DNA from: Paenibacillus piri
Lineage (GTDB): Bacteria; Bacillota; Bacilli; Paenibacillales; NBRC-103111
Reading direction: 5' to 3'
Length of the DNA: 64,000 nucleotides
Assembly (NCBI RefSeq): GCF_004354045.1
Contig: NZ_SMRT01000002.1
Coordinates: 124,001-188,000 of the forward strand
The position numbers and the translations under genes were made by a program. Of this stretch, positions 7,742-16,270 are shown one piece after another. A model generated the notes under the pieces. It was not told where the DNA came from and did no database searches. It was given only the letters and a program-made list of their open reading frames with translations. Position 1 is the stretch's first letter, and every line of letters begins with the position of its first letter.

Positions 7742-8321
7742 AGGCTTGCTGTTTGTCGCAGGAGACGAAGGGCTCGATGCGAAGCAGCTGGGCGAGGTTT
7801 TGGAGCAGCCTGCTGATTTCGTAAAGGAGCTTATACTCGATTTGAAGGCGGATCTTCGCCGCGGCAAAAGAGGGCTGCAGATCGTCGAGCTGGCCGGAAC
7901 ATTTCAGCTGACGACCTTGCCCGATCACGCTCCTTATTTTGAACGGTTGGCTTATTCCCCTTCAAGAAGCTCCTTGTCGCAGGCTGCACTGGAGACATTG
8001 GCGATCGTCGCCTACAAACAGCCGATTACCCGCGTTGAAATCGAGGAAATTCGCGGCGTCAAGGCGGACAGAGCATTGCAGACCCTTGTCGCCAAAGACC
8101 TGATTCAGGAAGTGGACCGGGCCGATGCGCCGGGGAGACCGATTTTATACGGAACGACCAAATCGTTTCTCGATTATTTCGCATTGGCCAGCATAGCCGA
8201 GCTTCCGGAGTCGTCTTTATTTCAAAATGAGGATAATTTGGAAGAAGAAACAAGGCTGCTGTTCGATAAGCTGTCGGATACGCAGCAAATGACGTTCGAG
8301 GACGTTTCCGATACGGAATAA
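7710..8321 (+). CDS. scpB: Segregation and condensation protein B
   Basis: Winged-helix dimer that binds the middle of ScpA in the SMC complex. 203 residues if started at ATG 7710, which has GAGGAAGGG at 7695-7702; a TTG two codons upstream is possible. Two winged-helix domains are visible: an N-terminal one beginning with IEGLLFVAGDEGL, and a second with the strongly conserved ALETLAIVAYKQPITR and GRPILYGTT. Overlaps the scpA end by 32 bp. The acidic C-terminal tail is typical. Confidence 0.96.
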   Translation: MDSRQMKSVIEGLLFVAGDEGLDAKQLGEVLEQPADFVKELILDLKADLRRGKRGLQIVELAGTFQLTTLPDHAPYFERLAYSPSRSSLSQAALETLAIVAYKQPITRVEIEEIRGVKADRALQTLVAKDLIQEVDRADAPGRPILYGTTKSFLDYFALASIAELPESSLFQNEDNLEEETRLLFDKLSDTQQMTFEDVSDTE

Positions 8322-8490
8322 TCAGCCAATAGTCATAAGCCGCGTTGCTGCATGTTTTACCAATCGAGGGCTATACTAACTCCAACATGACCGGAAAGCG
8401 GAGCTGCCGGCATGCGGGGTTTTTTTGCGTTATCCCGCAGAACGGCAAGCTTGATATTGAGGGCTTGGTTACAGCAAGGGGAGGTCAACT

Positions 8491-9165
8491 ATGATTGGTG
8501 CCTGGATTGCGGGAACGGCGGCGGTTGTGCTGGTGCTGCTGGCCGCTAGCAATGTAAAGCTGCGGATGTTGATTTTGCGCGAGAAAAAAAACGACGAAAT
8601 CGTCCTGGATATTCAGGGCTTGTACGGCCTGGTGAAAAAAAGAATCGAAATACCCATGCTTCAATTCCACAATATAAAAGAAGGCATCGGCTACAAGACC
8701 GAATTCGTCAATAGCAAGGCGCAGGAGCTAACTCACGACAACCGTCAGCACATCAACAAGCGGACCATTACGGAAGCTTTTGAAAATATGCGCGAGCTTT
8801 TTGCACACTGCTTTCACCTGCATGATTGGTTGCTGGGCACGTTGAAGCATGTTCACTGTACGGGAATGTATTGGAAAACGGAAGTCGGCCTCGGTGACGC
8901 CGCAGAAACCGCGATGACAACGGGGCTGGTTTGGGGCTTGAAAACGTCTCTGCTCGGCTTTATTTTCCGGTTTATAAAATTGGATGTCACGCCGGAAATT
9001 AACGTGGTGCCGTTGTTTAATCAGGTCAAATTTTTTACCGATGTGATTTGGACCGCGCGCATCCGCTTTTTTTATGTAATGCTGGCCGGAATTTTGCTGT
9101 TATATCGGATTCTTAAAGTTAAGGGCGGGTTGAAAACATGGCAGCGGCTGCTGTTCAAAACTTGA
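8491..9165 (+). CDS. DUF2953 membrane-associated protein (YtfI-like)
   Basis: 224-residue protein with an N-terminal transmembrane helix (about residues 3-22) and a second hydrophobic segment near the C-terminus (about 195-212). The middle carries GLGDAAETAMTTGLVWGLK, which corresponds to the conserved glycine-rich segment of DUF2953/YtfI proteins. In B. subtilis ytfI neighbours ytfJ, and here a GerW/YtfJ gene follows 133 bp downstream, which supports the assignment and a sporulation link. Molecular function is unknown. ATG 8491 follows AGGGGAGG. Confidence 0.82.
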   Translation: MIGAWIAGTAAVVLVLLAASNVKLRMLILREKKNDEIVLDIQGLYGLVKKRIEIPMLQFHNIKEGIGYKTEFVNSKAQELTHDNRQHINKRTITEAFENMRELFAHCFHLHDWLLGTLKHVHCTGMYWKTEVGLGDAAETAMTTGLVWGLKTSLLGFIFRFIKLDVTPEINVVPLFNQVKFFTDVIWTARIRFFYVMLAGILLLYRILKVKGGLKTWQRLLFKT

Positions 9166-9298
9166 AGCGGACCTCGAACCATTTTTATCGATGTGATTTT
9201 TTGACAGATGAGCAGAAGGATATGCCTCGCGGCGGAAGGGAACTCTAACAAATGCTTAAACGAACCCTTTTTATAAAATAATTAAGGAGGATATCACG

Positions 9299-9772
9299 AT
9301 GTCAGAGCATCCGATTCAAGGGTTAATGAAAACAGCGATGGAAAACATCAAGGAAATGGTCGATGTCAATACGATTGTCGGCGATCCTGTTGAAACGCCG
9401 GACGGCAGTGTCATTATGCCGATTTCCAAGGTTGGCTTCGGTTTTGCCGCCGGAGGCAGCGAATTTGGTACGGAGGAGAACCAGCCTAACCGCCACGATG
9501 CTATGAATGCCAAGGTTGATCTTCCGTTCGGCGGCGGCAGCGGCGGCGGCGTGTCCATTACGCCGATCGCTTTCCTGGTCGTAGGCAAATCGGGCGTGAA
9601 AATTGTTCCGCTCGACAATCAGACGCATTTGCTGGAGCGGTTGATCGATTCAGCGCCGCATGTAGTCGATCGGATACAAAGCATGATGAAAACTCAAGGC
9701 ACAGCCGGAACGACCGGGACAAACGGCTCGAATGTAACGACGAATATCGAGAATCAAAACTTTATCGTTTGA
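9299..9772 (+). CDS. gerW: GerW-family sporulation protein (YtfJ)
   Basis: 157-residue protein of the GerW/YtfJ family, needed in B. subtilis for spore germination with L-alanine and made during sporulation. Seen: the conserved N-terminus with TAMENIKEMVDVNTIVGDP, the PISKVGFGFAAGG strand-turn, a glycine run GGGSGGG in the middle and FLVV-type strands. The C-terminal tail is rich in Gly, Thr and Asn (about residues 132-150). ATG 9299 has a near-perfect ribosome site AAGGAGG. No sporulation promoter could be assigned with confidence. Confidence 0.9.
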   Translation: MSEHPIQGLMKTAMENIKEMVDVNTIVGDPVETPDGSVIMPISKVGFGFAAGGSEFGTEENQPNRHDAMNAKVDLPFGGGSGGGVSITPIAFLVVGKSGVKIVPLDNQTHLLERLIDSAPHVVDRIQSMMKTQGTAGTTGTNGSNVTTNIENQNFIV

Positions 9773-10183
9773 TCCGGCTGGAACCTATTTCATTGTTTTC
9801 CAGTAAAAATAACTGTCCAATTCAAAGCTTTTCCTTCATACTGAACATATAGTTCGGATAGAGATAGAATAAGGTTAGATACACGGCTGTCCGTACATAG
9901 GCGGGCAGTTTACATAGGCTGTTTGTAATCCGACCGGTTAAGATCACAATTACAATCTCATGACCTTTGGCAAGCGCAGCATTTGTCGGGGTCTTTTTTG
10001 TGCATACAAACTCGGTATCCGTCCCTTGGCAGAGGGGCGGTATTTTTGCTTATACTCCGATTTGTAACCGTTAAAAACCATGACGGTATCGATTGGACAT
10101 AACTCGTCCGGATGAGCATATATATGTACAAGTATCGGGTTGAAAGTTCATTTTGCTAAAGCAACGTTTTTTGGGAGGGTCAA
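9773..10183. other. Intergenic region without a gene, 411 bp
   Basis: No supported coding frame. It holds one good terminator (10019-10047) and a GACC/GGTC hairpin with a T-run around 9961-9996 that may be an additional terminator. The stretch 10080-10180 should hold the dacB promoter; candidate hexamers are present but none fits sigma-A, sigma-E or sigma-F well enough to call. Confidence 0.6.
10019..10047 (+). terminator. Terminator between gerW and dacB
   Basis: CCGTCCCT (10019-10026) pairs with AGGGGCGG (10033-10040, one T-G pair), followed by TATTTTT. Confidence 0.65.
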
Positions 10184-11356
10184 ATGAAAAGAATCGGTAT
10201 GCTGTTAATTGCTTTGGCATGTTTATGCTCCGCGTTCTCATGGCCTGTAATCGTACAAGCTGCGCCTTCCGTTTCTACGCATGCCGAGGCGGCGGCCCTG
10301 ATCGACGTTCGCTCGGGAAGGGTGCTGTACAGCCGGCAAGGGGACAAGCCGATGCGGGTCGCGAGCTTGACCAAGGTTATGACGGCCATCGTCGCAATCG
10401 AAAACGGCAAGCTCTCAAGCATGGTCAAAGTTGGGAAAAACGCTTTCCGAAAAGAAGGCTCTTCTATTTATTTGAGGCTGAACGAGGAGATGAGTCTGCA
10501 GCACCTGCTGTACGGAATGATGCTGCGCTCCGGTAACGACGCCGCCACCGCAATCGCCGAGCATGTCGGAGGGACGTTGGACGGATTCGTCTATATGATG
10601 AACGAAAAGGCGAAAATGATCGGCATGACCCATTCCAGCTTTAAAAATCCGCACGGCCTGGATGCGGAAGGCCATTATTCCACGGCTAACGATATGGCCA
10701 TGCTGACCGCCTATGCGCTTCGCAACCCGGTTTTTCAGGAGATCGTCAAAACCAAGGTGAAGAAAGCTCCGAACCCGAACGAGCGCTGGGATTATAATTG
10801 GCTGAATAAAAACAAAATGCTCCATATTTACGAAGGTGCGGACGGCGTGAAGACAGGCTACACGAAGCTGGCCAAGCGTTGCCTGATCTCTTCGGCGACA
10901 CGCAACGGACAGCAGCTGGCTGTCGTTACGTTGAACGACTCGGACGATTGGGCCGATCATGCCAAGCTGCTTGATTACGGCTTCAAAAATTACCCGCTGG
11001 AAACTTTTATCCGTAAAGGGGATGCCGTCCAAGGTTCGGACTACGTAGCCGGCGCGGATTTCGCTTATCCGGCGTTGAATGAGGAAAAATCGAGGATCTC
11101 CTCGAAAATCGTGCTGAACGCGGCAAATTCGACCAGCTTCCGGCTTGGAGAAGCAGGGCGGCTGCAGTATTTAATCGACGGAAAAGAAATCGGCCATGTG
11201 GTCTTATTGCCCAAGGACAGCCCGAGATTGAAGCAGAAGGAAGGGTCTGCGTTTTCTTTCACGGAATCGTCCGCAGGAGAAAGCTCCCTGTTCGAAAAAT
11301 GGCTGTACCATTTGCATTTCCTGGTCCGTGTCTTGTTTTTGGGCAGGTCCAATTAG
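10184..11356 (+). CDS. dacB: D-alanyl-D-alanine carboxypeptidase, sporulation type (PBP5*/DacB-like)
   Basis: Penicillin-binding protein that removes the terminal D-Ala from peptidoglycan stem peptides. 390 residues with a signal peptide (1 to about 26). The three active-site motifs are in place: SLTK at 61-64, SGN at 116-118 and KTG at 223-225. The C-terminus (about 365-388) is hydrophobic/amphipathic, as in membrane-attached family members. It is followed 35 bp later by spmA and spmB; in B. subtilis dacB-spmA-spmB control cortex cross-linking and core dehydration, and this context favours DacB over the similar DacF. ATG 10184 follows GGGAGGG. Confidence 0.88.
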   Translation: MKRIGMLLIALACLCSAFSWPVIVQAAPSVSTHAEAAALIDVRSGRVLYSRQGDKPMRVASLTKVMTAIVAIENGKLSSMVKVGKNAFRKEGSSIYLRLNEEMSLQHLLYGMMLRSGNDAATAIAEHVGGTLDGFVYMMNEKAKMIGMTHSSFKNPHGLDAEGHYSTANDMAMLTAYALRNPVFQEIVKTKVKKAPNPNERWDYNWLNKNKMLHIYEGADGVKTGYTKLAKRCLISSATRNGQQLAVVTLNDSDDWADHAKLLDYGFKNYPLETFIRKGDAVQGSDYVAGADFAYPALNEEKSRISSKIVLNAANSTSFRLGEAGRLQYLIDGKEIGHVVLLPKDSPRLKQKEGSAFSFTESSAGESSLFEKWLYHLHFLVRVLFLGRSN

Positions 11357-11391
11357 CAGCCGAAGCGGCGGAAAGGAGTGGCGGTCAACAT

Positions 11392-12006
11392 ATGGTCAAT
11401 TTTATTTGGCTGTTTTTCATCGTAGCCGGTTTTATCGTCGCCGCGGCGCAAGGTAAGATCGAGCTGGTTACGCAAGCGACCTTCGATGGGGCCAAAAGCG
11501 GCGTTACCGTATGCTTTGGTTTGGTCAGCATCATGGTTTTTTGGCTTGGCATGATGCGGATTGCGGAAGACGCGGGGCTGCTGCGTGTATTATCCTCGCT
11601 GCTGCAGCCTATCGTCCGCTTCCTGTTCCCGAGCGTCCCGAAGGATCATCCGGCGCTAGGTTATATTATGACCAATATGGGTGCGAACATATTGGGCCTG
11701 GGCAACGCGGCTACTCCGATGGGGATTAAGGCGATGCAGGAGCTGCAGTCGTTGAATGTCCACAAGGAAACGGCCAGCCCCGCGATGTGTACGCTGCTTG
11801 CTTTAAATACGGCGAGCATAACGCTGATCCCGACGACGCTGATTGCGATCCGGATGAATTACAATTCCGTGAATCCGGCTGAAATCGTCGGGACTACGCT
11901 GATGGCGACCTTCATCTCGACGCTGGCCGCCATTCTCGTGGACAAATGGTACAGACGTAATGATTTGCTCCGCGGCTCTCATCATAATCCGAAAGGGAAA
12001 GGGTGA
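11392..12006 (+). CDS. spmA: Spore maturation protein A
   Basis: 204-residue integral membrane protein of the nucleoside-recognition (Gate) family, required with SpmB for spore core dehydration. Seen: an N-terminal transmembrane helix, the FDGAKSGVTVCFGL segment, and the conserved TNMGANILGLGNAATPMG signature. ATG 11392 follows GAAAGGAGTG with a 12-base spacing; the frame is open upstream into the end of dacB but no earlier start has a ribosome site. Its stop overlaps the spmB start. Confidence 0.93.
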   Translation: MVNFIWLFFIVAGFIVAAAQGKIELVTQATFDGAKSGVTVCFGLVSIMVFWLGMMRIAEDAGLLRVLSSLLQPIVRFLFPSVPKDHPALGYIMTNMGANILGLGNAATPMGIKAMQELQSLNVHKETASPAMCTLLALNTASITLIPTTLIAIRMNYNSVNPAEIVGTTLMATFISTLAAILVDKWYRRNDLLRGSHHNPKGKG

Positions 12007-12545
12007 TTCCCTTGTACGCATTCGTAAGCATGATCTCCGCCTGGGCGATTCCGGTCATCATTGTGTTTATCCCGCTGTACGCCGCTTACCGTAAAGTGCC
12101 GGTTTATGAATCGTTCGTGGAGGGCGCGAAGGACGGCTTCGATACGGCAATTCGCATCATTCCTCACCTTGTCGGCATGATGGTGGCGATCAGCGTGTTT
12201 CGGGCTTCCGGAGCGATGGAGCTGCTGCTCGGGTGGTCGCGCCCCCTGTTTGATATGATCGGCATTCCAAGCGAAGTGCTTCCATTAGCGATCTTGCGTC
12301 CGATAACGGGGGCGGGGTCGCTCGCTTTTACGACCGATCTGCTGCAGCAATTCGGTCCCGATTCGATGATCGGCCGAATCGCATCGACTATTCAGGGCAG
12401 TACGGACACGACGCTATACGTCATCACCGTCTATTTTGGGGCGATCGGCATCCGCAAAGCCAGCTACGCTTTAAAGGTCGGGTTAATTTCCGACGCGGTC
12501 GGCTTTGTCGCTTCGATCCTTATTTGCTATCTTGTATTCGCCTAG
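12003..12545 (+). CDS. spmB: Spore maturation protein B
   Basis: 180-residue membrane protein, partner of SpmA in spore core dehydration. Seen: VPVYESFVEGAKDGFDTAIRI near residues 31-51, the family hallmark, then RPITGAGSLAF and several hydrophobic helices. The start is taken as GTG 12003, whose last two bases overlap the spmA stop; a TTG at 12012 is a possible alternative. Tight overlap implies coupled translation. Confidence 0.93.
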   Translation: MIPLYAFVSMISAWAIPVIIVFIPLYAAYRKVPVYESFVEGAKDGFDTAIRIIPHLVGMMVAISVFRASGAMELLLGWSRPLFDMIGIPSEVLPLAILRPITGAGSLAFTTDLLQQFGPDSMIGRIASTIQGSTDTTLYVITVYFGAIGIRKASYALKVGLISDAVGFVASILICYLVFA

Positions 12546-12646
12546 GAACCCCCGCTTGACTCCGCACATATACTGTACCAGCTAACGGATCAACAAGCGT
12601 CAGCCGATATCGTATCGAGCGTCGGCTGCGCGGAGGAGTGAGCTGC

Positions 12647-12988
12647 GTGCAGTTTTTTGGCATTGTTATTCATCAATCGAGCTGTCCCTCCATTAACGGA
12701 AAAGGGTATGATTTCTTTATCACCCGAGGCGGGGCAATCATCCCGTCTATCGAACAAACGGACCCCCTGTACATCCATATTTGTTTGGAAGGCGATTTTT
12801 CCGGACACCGCCACACCTACACTGTCGAAGAGAAGGAGCAGTTTTTTTTATTGAACAAATTGGTGCTTCAGTTGGCCGGTACGTTCCGGTTTCAACGGGA
12901 CGACATTTTCCCTCATACCGTATCCTGTCCGGGCGCTTTCTTCCCCTGGTCTCAGCTTGTGATTTCAGCCGAGGATAGGTATCATTAG
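12647..12988 (+). CDS. Short amidase-like (N-acetylmuramoyl-L-alanine amidase fold) protein
   Basis: 113-residue protein that resembles a minimal amidase_2/PGRP domain. GIVIHQSSCPS offers the first zinc-binding His, and the C-terminal FPHTVSCPGAFFPW offers the second His and the Cys of the usual H-x3/7-C pair, with the typical CPG-x-x-FPW ending. It lacks a signal peptide and is shorter than free-standing amidases (usually 130 or more residues), so activity and location are uncertain. GTG 12647 has GGAGGAG at 12632-12638; a GTG at 12638 overlaps the ribosome site. It lies between spmB and rluB, a position near cortex genes. Confidence 0.65.
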   Translation: MQFFGIVIHQSSCPSINGKGYDFFITRGGAIIPSIEQTDPLYIHICLEGDFSGHRHTYTVEEKEQFFLLNKLVLQLAGTFRFQRDDIFPHTVSCPGAFFPWSQLVISAEDRYH

Positions 12989-13009
12989 GGTTGAGGTGAA
13001 TAGAAATCA

Positions 13010-13768
13010 ATGGAACGATTACAAAAAGTATTAGCTGAGGCAGGGGTCGCCTCCCGCCGCAAGTGCGAGGAATTGATTACGGCCGGGCGCGTCCAGGTAA
13101 ACGGAGAAACGGTAACCGCCTTGGGCGTGAAAGTCGACGCGAAAAAAGATACCATCCATGTCGACGGACGGGCCATCCGGCAGCAAAAAAAGGTGTACGT
13201 GCTTTTTCATAAACCGAAAGGTGTTATTACAAGCGCCTCCGATCCCGGCGGACGCAAAATCGTCACAGATTTTCTAAAGGATATTTCGGAACGGATTTAT
13301 CCGGTCGGAAGGCTCGACTACGATACGGAAGGGCTGCTGCTGCTGACGAACGACGGCGAATTCGCCAATCTGCTGACGCATCCGAAGCATCATGTGCCGC
13401 GCACGTACCACGCTACGGTGAAAGGTGTGCCGCATGGATCGCTTTTGGACAAGCTGCGCGACGGTATCGAGCTGGAGGACGGAATGACCGCGCCGGCCGA
13501 GGTGGATTATTATGACATCAATCCGGAGCGCAATGAAACGATCGTCTCCATTACGATCTATGAAGGCCGCAACCGCCAGGTGCGCCGGATGTTCGACGCG
13601 ATCCAGTTTCCGGTAATCCGCTTGAGACGCGTGATGTTCGGTCCGCTTGCGCTGACCGGCGTCGGTCGCGGCAAATACCGCCATCTGACCGATCAAGAGA
13701 TTAAAGAACTGTCAGGACAAGCGCTCAAGTCACATAATATTCAAAAGGGAAATAAGCACGGTTCATAA
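13010..13768 (+). CDS. rluB: 23S rRNA pseudouridine synthase, RluB type
   Basis: Isomerises a specific uridine of 23S rRNA (position 2605 in E. coli numbering) to pseudouridine. 252 residues: an N-terminal S4 RNA-binding domain (about 2-60, with RLQKVLAEAGVASRRKCEEL), then the RsuA-family catalytic domain with GRLDYDTEGLLLLTNDG, whose Asp is catalytic, and EGRNRQVRRMF. B. subtilis has the same neighbour order (spmB-rluB-resA). ATG 13010 is preceded by a weak GAGGTG site. Confidence 0.95.
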   Translation: MERLQKVLAEAGVASRRKCEELITAGRVQVNGETVTALGVKVDAKKDTIHVDGRAIRQQKKVYVLFHKPKGVITSASDPGGRKIVTDFLKDISERIYPVGRLDYDTEGLLLLTNDGEFANLLTHPKHHVPRTYHATVKGVPHGSLLDKLRDGIELEDGMTAPAEVDYYDINPERNETIVSITIYEGRNRQVRRMFDAIQFPVIRLRRVMFGPLALTGVGRGKYRHLTDQEIKELSGQALKSHNIQKGNKHGS

Positions 13769-13821
13769 ATTCGGATATAATGGGAATTAGTTCGACTAGC
13801 AACCGTTTGAGGTGTAAACCA

Positions 13822-14349
13822 ATGGGAAAAAATAAAAGATGGGTGCAACTGGTTATTTTTTCGGCGGTCATGATTATCGGCGCTTTAACGCTGATCAATA
13901 ATTTGTACGCCAAAGATAAAAAGCCTGTCGAAGGCAGCAAAGCGCCGGATTTCGCACTGGCAGGCCTGGATGGCAAAAAGCATCAGCTGTCAGACTTCAA
14001 AGGGAAGACGGTCGTCGTCAACTTTTGGGGGACGTTTTGCCCGCCATGCAAAAACGAGATGCCTGCAATCCAGCATCAATATGATAAACGCAATGTCCAG
14101 CAGGTCGAATTTCTCGGCTTGAACCTGGGGGAGAGCAAGATAACGGTGCAGAATTTTGTCGAACAATACAAAATTTCATTCCCGATTTTGCTTGACGATA
14201 ACGAGGAAATCCGCAAGCGGTATGGCGTAATGCAGTATCCAACGACGTTTTTCATCGGTCCCGACGGCAAAATCGCCAAAATCCGGATTGGGGAAATGGA
14301 CGAAGCTTTTATCGAGCAGACGATCGCTTCCATCCCCGCAGCCAAATGA
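13822..14349 (+). CDS. resA: Thiol-disulfide oxidoreductase ResA (cytochrome c maturation)
   Basis: Membrane-anchored extracytoplasmic thioredoxin-like protein that reduces the apocytochrome c haem-binding cysteines. 175 residues: an N-terminal signal anchor (about 6-28), then a TlpA-like fold with the active site FCPPC, the buried-Glu-type strand and the cis-Pro loop QYPTTFF. ATG 13822 has GAGGTG upstream; an in-frame ATG at 13780 would add 14 residues with no ribosome site. A TATAAT at 13776-13781 may be its -10, but a matching -35 is poor. First gene of the res cluster. Confidence 0.94.
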   Translation: MGKNKRWVQLVIFSAVMIIGALTLINNLYAKDKKPVEGSKAPDFALAGLDGKKHQLSDFKGKTVVVNFWGTFCPPCKNEMPAIQHQYDKRNVQQVEFLGLNLGESKITVQNFVEQYKISFPILLDDNEEIRKRYGVMQYPTTFFIGPDGKIAKIRIGEMDEAFIEQTIASIPAAK

Positions 14350-14438
14350 TATACGGGCGGTATTCCTTCTATAAGGAATGCGCGAGCTTTTAATAAGGCC
14401 CGCCCATAAAGCCGAAGATGGCCGTCTGCCTGGAACGG

Positions 14439-14482
14439 GTGTTTCTGAAAGCGTACCGGATATTCTTTCAGAAGCACTTTTT
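14439..14482 (+). terminator. Terminator between resA and resB
   Basis: GTGTTTCTGAAAG (14439-14451) pairs with CTTTCAGAAGCAC (14465-14477, one T-G) and five T follow. It separates resA from resBC, so read-through or a second promoter must serve resB. Confidence 0.75.
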
Positions 14483-14572
14483 CGGCCGTGTCCGTAGGCG
14501 CTTTCTTCCGCGCAGGCGCCGTATAGCATACAACGCACCCTCGTCATCCGTCTGACTGTAAGGAGGAACACC

Positions 14573-16270
14573 ATGATTCAAAATACCAAATGCGAATGCG
14601 GCCACCAGAACCATGTGGGCACCGTACTTTGCGAATCCTGCGGCAAGCCCTTGTTCGAGGACGAAGGGGATACGCCGCTGGAGATGCGTTATGACGGTGT
14701 AGCAAGACGTTCCCAAAAAGAAAATCCGAGCTTGCTTGACCAAGTTTGGAACTTTTTTTCTTCCGTCAAAATCGCCATCTACATGATTATTGTGACATTG
14801 CTCGGAGCGGCCCTGGGGACGATTTATCCGCAGGAGAATACATTTTTAAATTTCGATCCGTCCACCTACTATAAAGAAACGTACGGAACGTTAGGCGAAA
14901 TTTATTACAGGCTCGGCCTGTCGCATACGTTCGAATCGTGGTGGTTTATTACGCTCCTTTTCATGATCGGCACTTCGCTCGTCGTGTGCAGTCTTGACCG
15001 TGTGCTGCCCTTGTACCGCGCGCTCAGCAAGCAGCAGATCCGCAAACATTTAAGCTTTATTTTACGGCAAAAAGTATCGTACAACGGTCGTATCGGCGGC
15101 GTTGGCGAGACTGCAGCCGATCGGCCGGAGAAGTCCGGGCAGGAGGAGAGAGCTTGGGTAGAGCAAGCCGCCGGACTGCTCAAAAAACAGCGTTACCGTG
15201 TACATACGGACGGAACGGCGCTGCTGGCCGAGAAATACCGGTTTAGCCGGTGGGGCCCCTATATCAATCATATTGGACTTATCATTTTTCTGATGGCTGT
15301 ATTAATGAGAAGCATTCCGGGCTGGCATATGGATCAGCATATCGCGTTTCCCGAAGGACAAACCGTAAAAATTCCCGATACTCCGTATTATTTGAAAAAT
15401 GAAAAATTTACGATTGAATATTACAGCGAGCAGGAAATGTCGAAAGACTTTCGCGAAAAGCAGCAGGCTGTTCCCAAAATATACGAAACCCGGGCAGTGC
15501 TGTACCGTTGTACGGCGGACTGCAGCGAAACCGGGAAGGAACCGAAGCTTGAGGAAGTTCACCGGCAAAACATTATCGTCAACGAGCCGCTTGAATATAA
15601 AGGATTTATGGCGTACCAATTCGACTTCAAGGAATCGCCGATGCTTATTTCCGTCAAGCCGACGCTTAAAAATAAGAAAACGGGCGAGGCATACGGCACG
15701 ATCGACCTGTCGATGTCCAGACCGCAGGACAGCTATGAGGCCGGACCGTATACGCTAAAGCTGAAAGCCTATTTCCCGGATTTTGGCCTGGATGACAAAG
15801 GCACGCCGATGACCAATTCGAATGAACCGAAAATGCCGGCTTTTATTTTCTCCGTCACGGGTCCCGATCTGAAGCCGCAGGGCGAACCTTTCCTATATTT
15901 CCCGCGGCAAATCGACAAAGAGTCGTTTCAGCAGGATAAAATTAACGGCGCGTTGGCGGACAAGCTCGATTTGTCGGTAAACTCCATGGCCGACGTGCAA
16001 TTTTCGGAATATATCAGTTACCTGAACATTCGGATCGACCGGGCGATGCCTTATGTCTGGATCGGCTCGGCGATTTCCATGATCGGCTTGATTATGGGCT
16101 TTTATTGGCATCATCGCCGGATTTGGCTGCGGATCGATAACGGAAAGCTTGCCTTAGGCGCGCATACGAACAAAAATTGGTATGGCATCCGTCAGGAGGT
16201 TGCGCAATTTTTGCTTAAATCGGGAATCCCTGTCGATTCCAAATCGTTAGAAGCAGGAGAGGTGAAGTAG
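14573..16270 (+). CDS. resB: Cytochrome c biogenesis protein ResB
   Basis: With ResC it forms the System II haem delivery and attachment complex. 565 residues. The first 25 residues form a four-cysteine zinc-ribbon-like knuckle (CECG and CESCGKP). Two transmembrane helices follow (about 60-80 and 118-138). After a further helix near 220-240 comes a large extracytoplasmic domain up to about 495, and then a final helix near 498-518. ATG 14573 follows AAGGAGGAA. The stop TAG shares a base with the resC GTG start. Confidence 0.94.
   Translation: MIQNTKCECGHQNHVGTVLCESCGKPLFEDEGDTPLEMRYDGVARRSQKENPSLLDQVWNFFSSVKIAIYMIIVTLLGAALGTIYPQENTFLNFDPSTYYKETYGTLGEIYYRLGLSHTFESWWFITLLFMIGTSLVVCSLDRVLPLYRALSKQQIRKHLSFILRQKVSYNGRIGGVGETAADRPEKSGQEERAWVEQAAGLLKKQRYRVHTDGTALLAEKYRFSRWGPYINHIGLIIFLMAVLMRSIPGWHMDQHIAFPEGQTVKIPDTPYYLKNEKFTIEYYSEQEMSKDFREKQQAVPKIYETRAVLYRCTADCSETGKEPKLEEVHRQNIIVNEPLEYKGFMAYQFDFKESPMLISVKPTLKNKKTGEAYGTIDLSMSRPQDSYEAGPYTLKLKAYFPDFGLDDKGTPMTNSNEPKMPAFIFSVTGPDLKPQGEPFLYFPRQIDKESFQQDKINGALADKLDLSVNSMADVQFSEYISYLNIRIDRAMPYVWIGSAISMIGLIMGFYWHHRRIWLRIDNGKLALGAHTNKNWYGIRQEVAQFLLKSGIPVDSKSLEAGEVK

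Noticed and set aside
8395-8435. Possible terminator before the DUF2953 gene
   Set aside because: A T-run is present but the preceding CCGG/CCGG pieces do not make a continuous stem.
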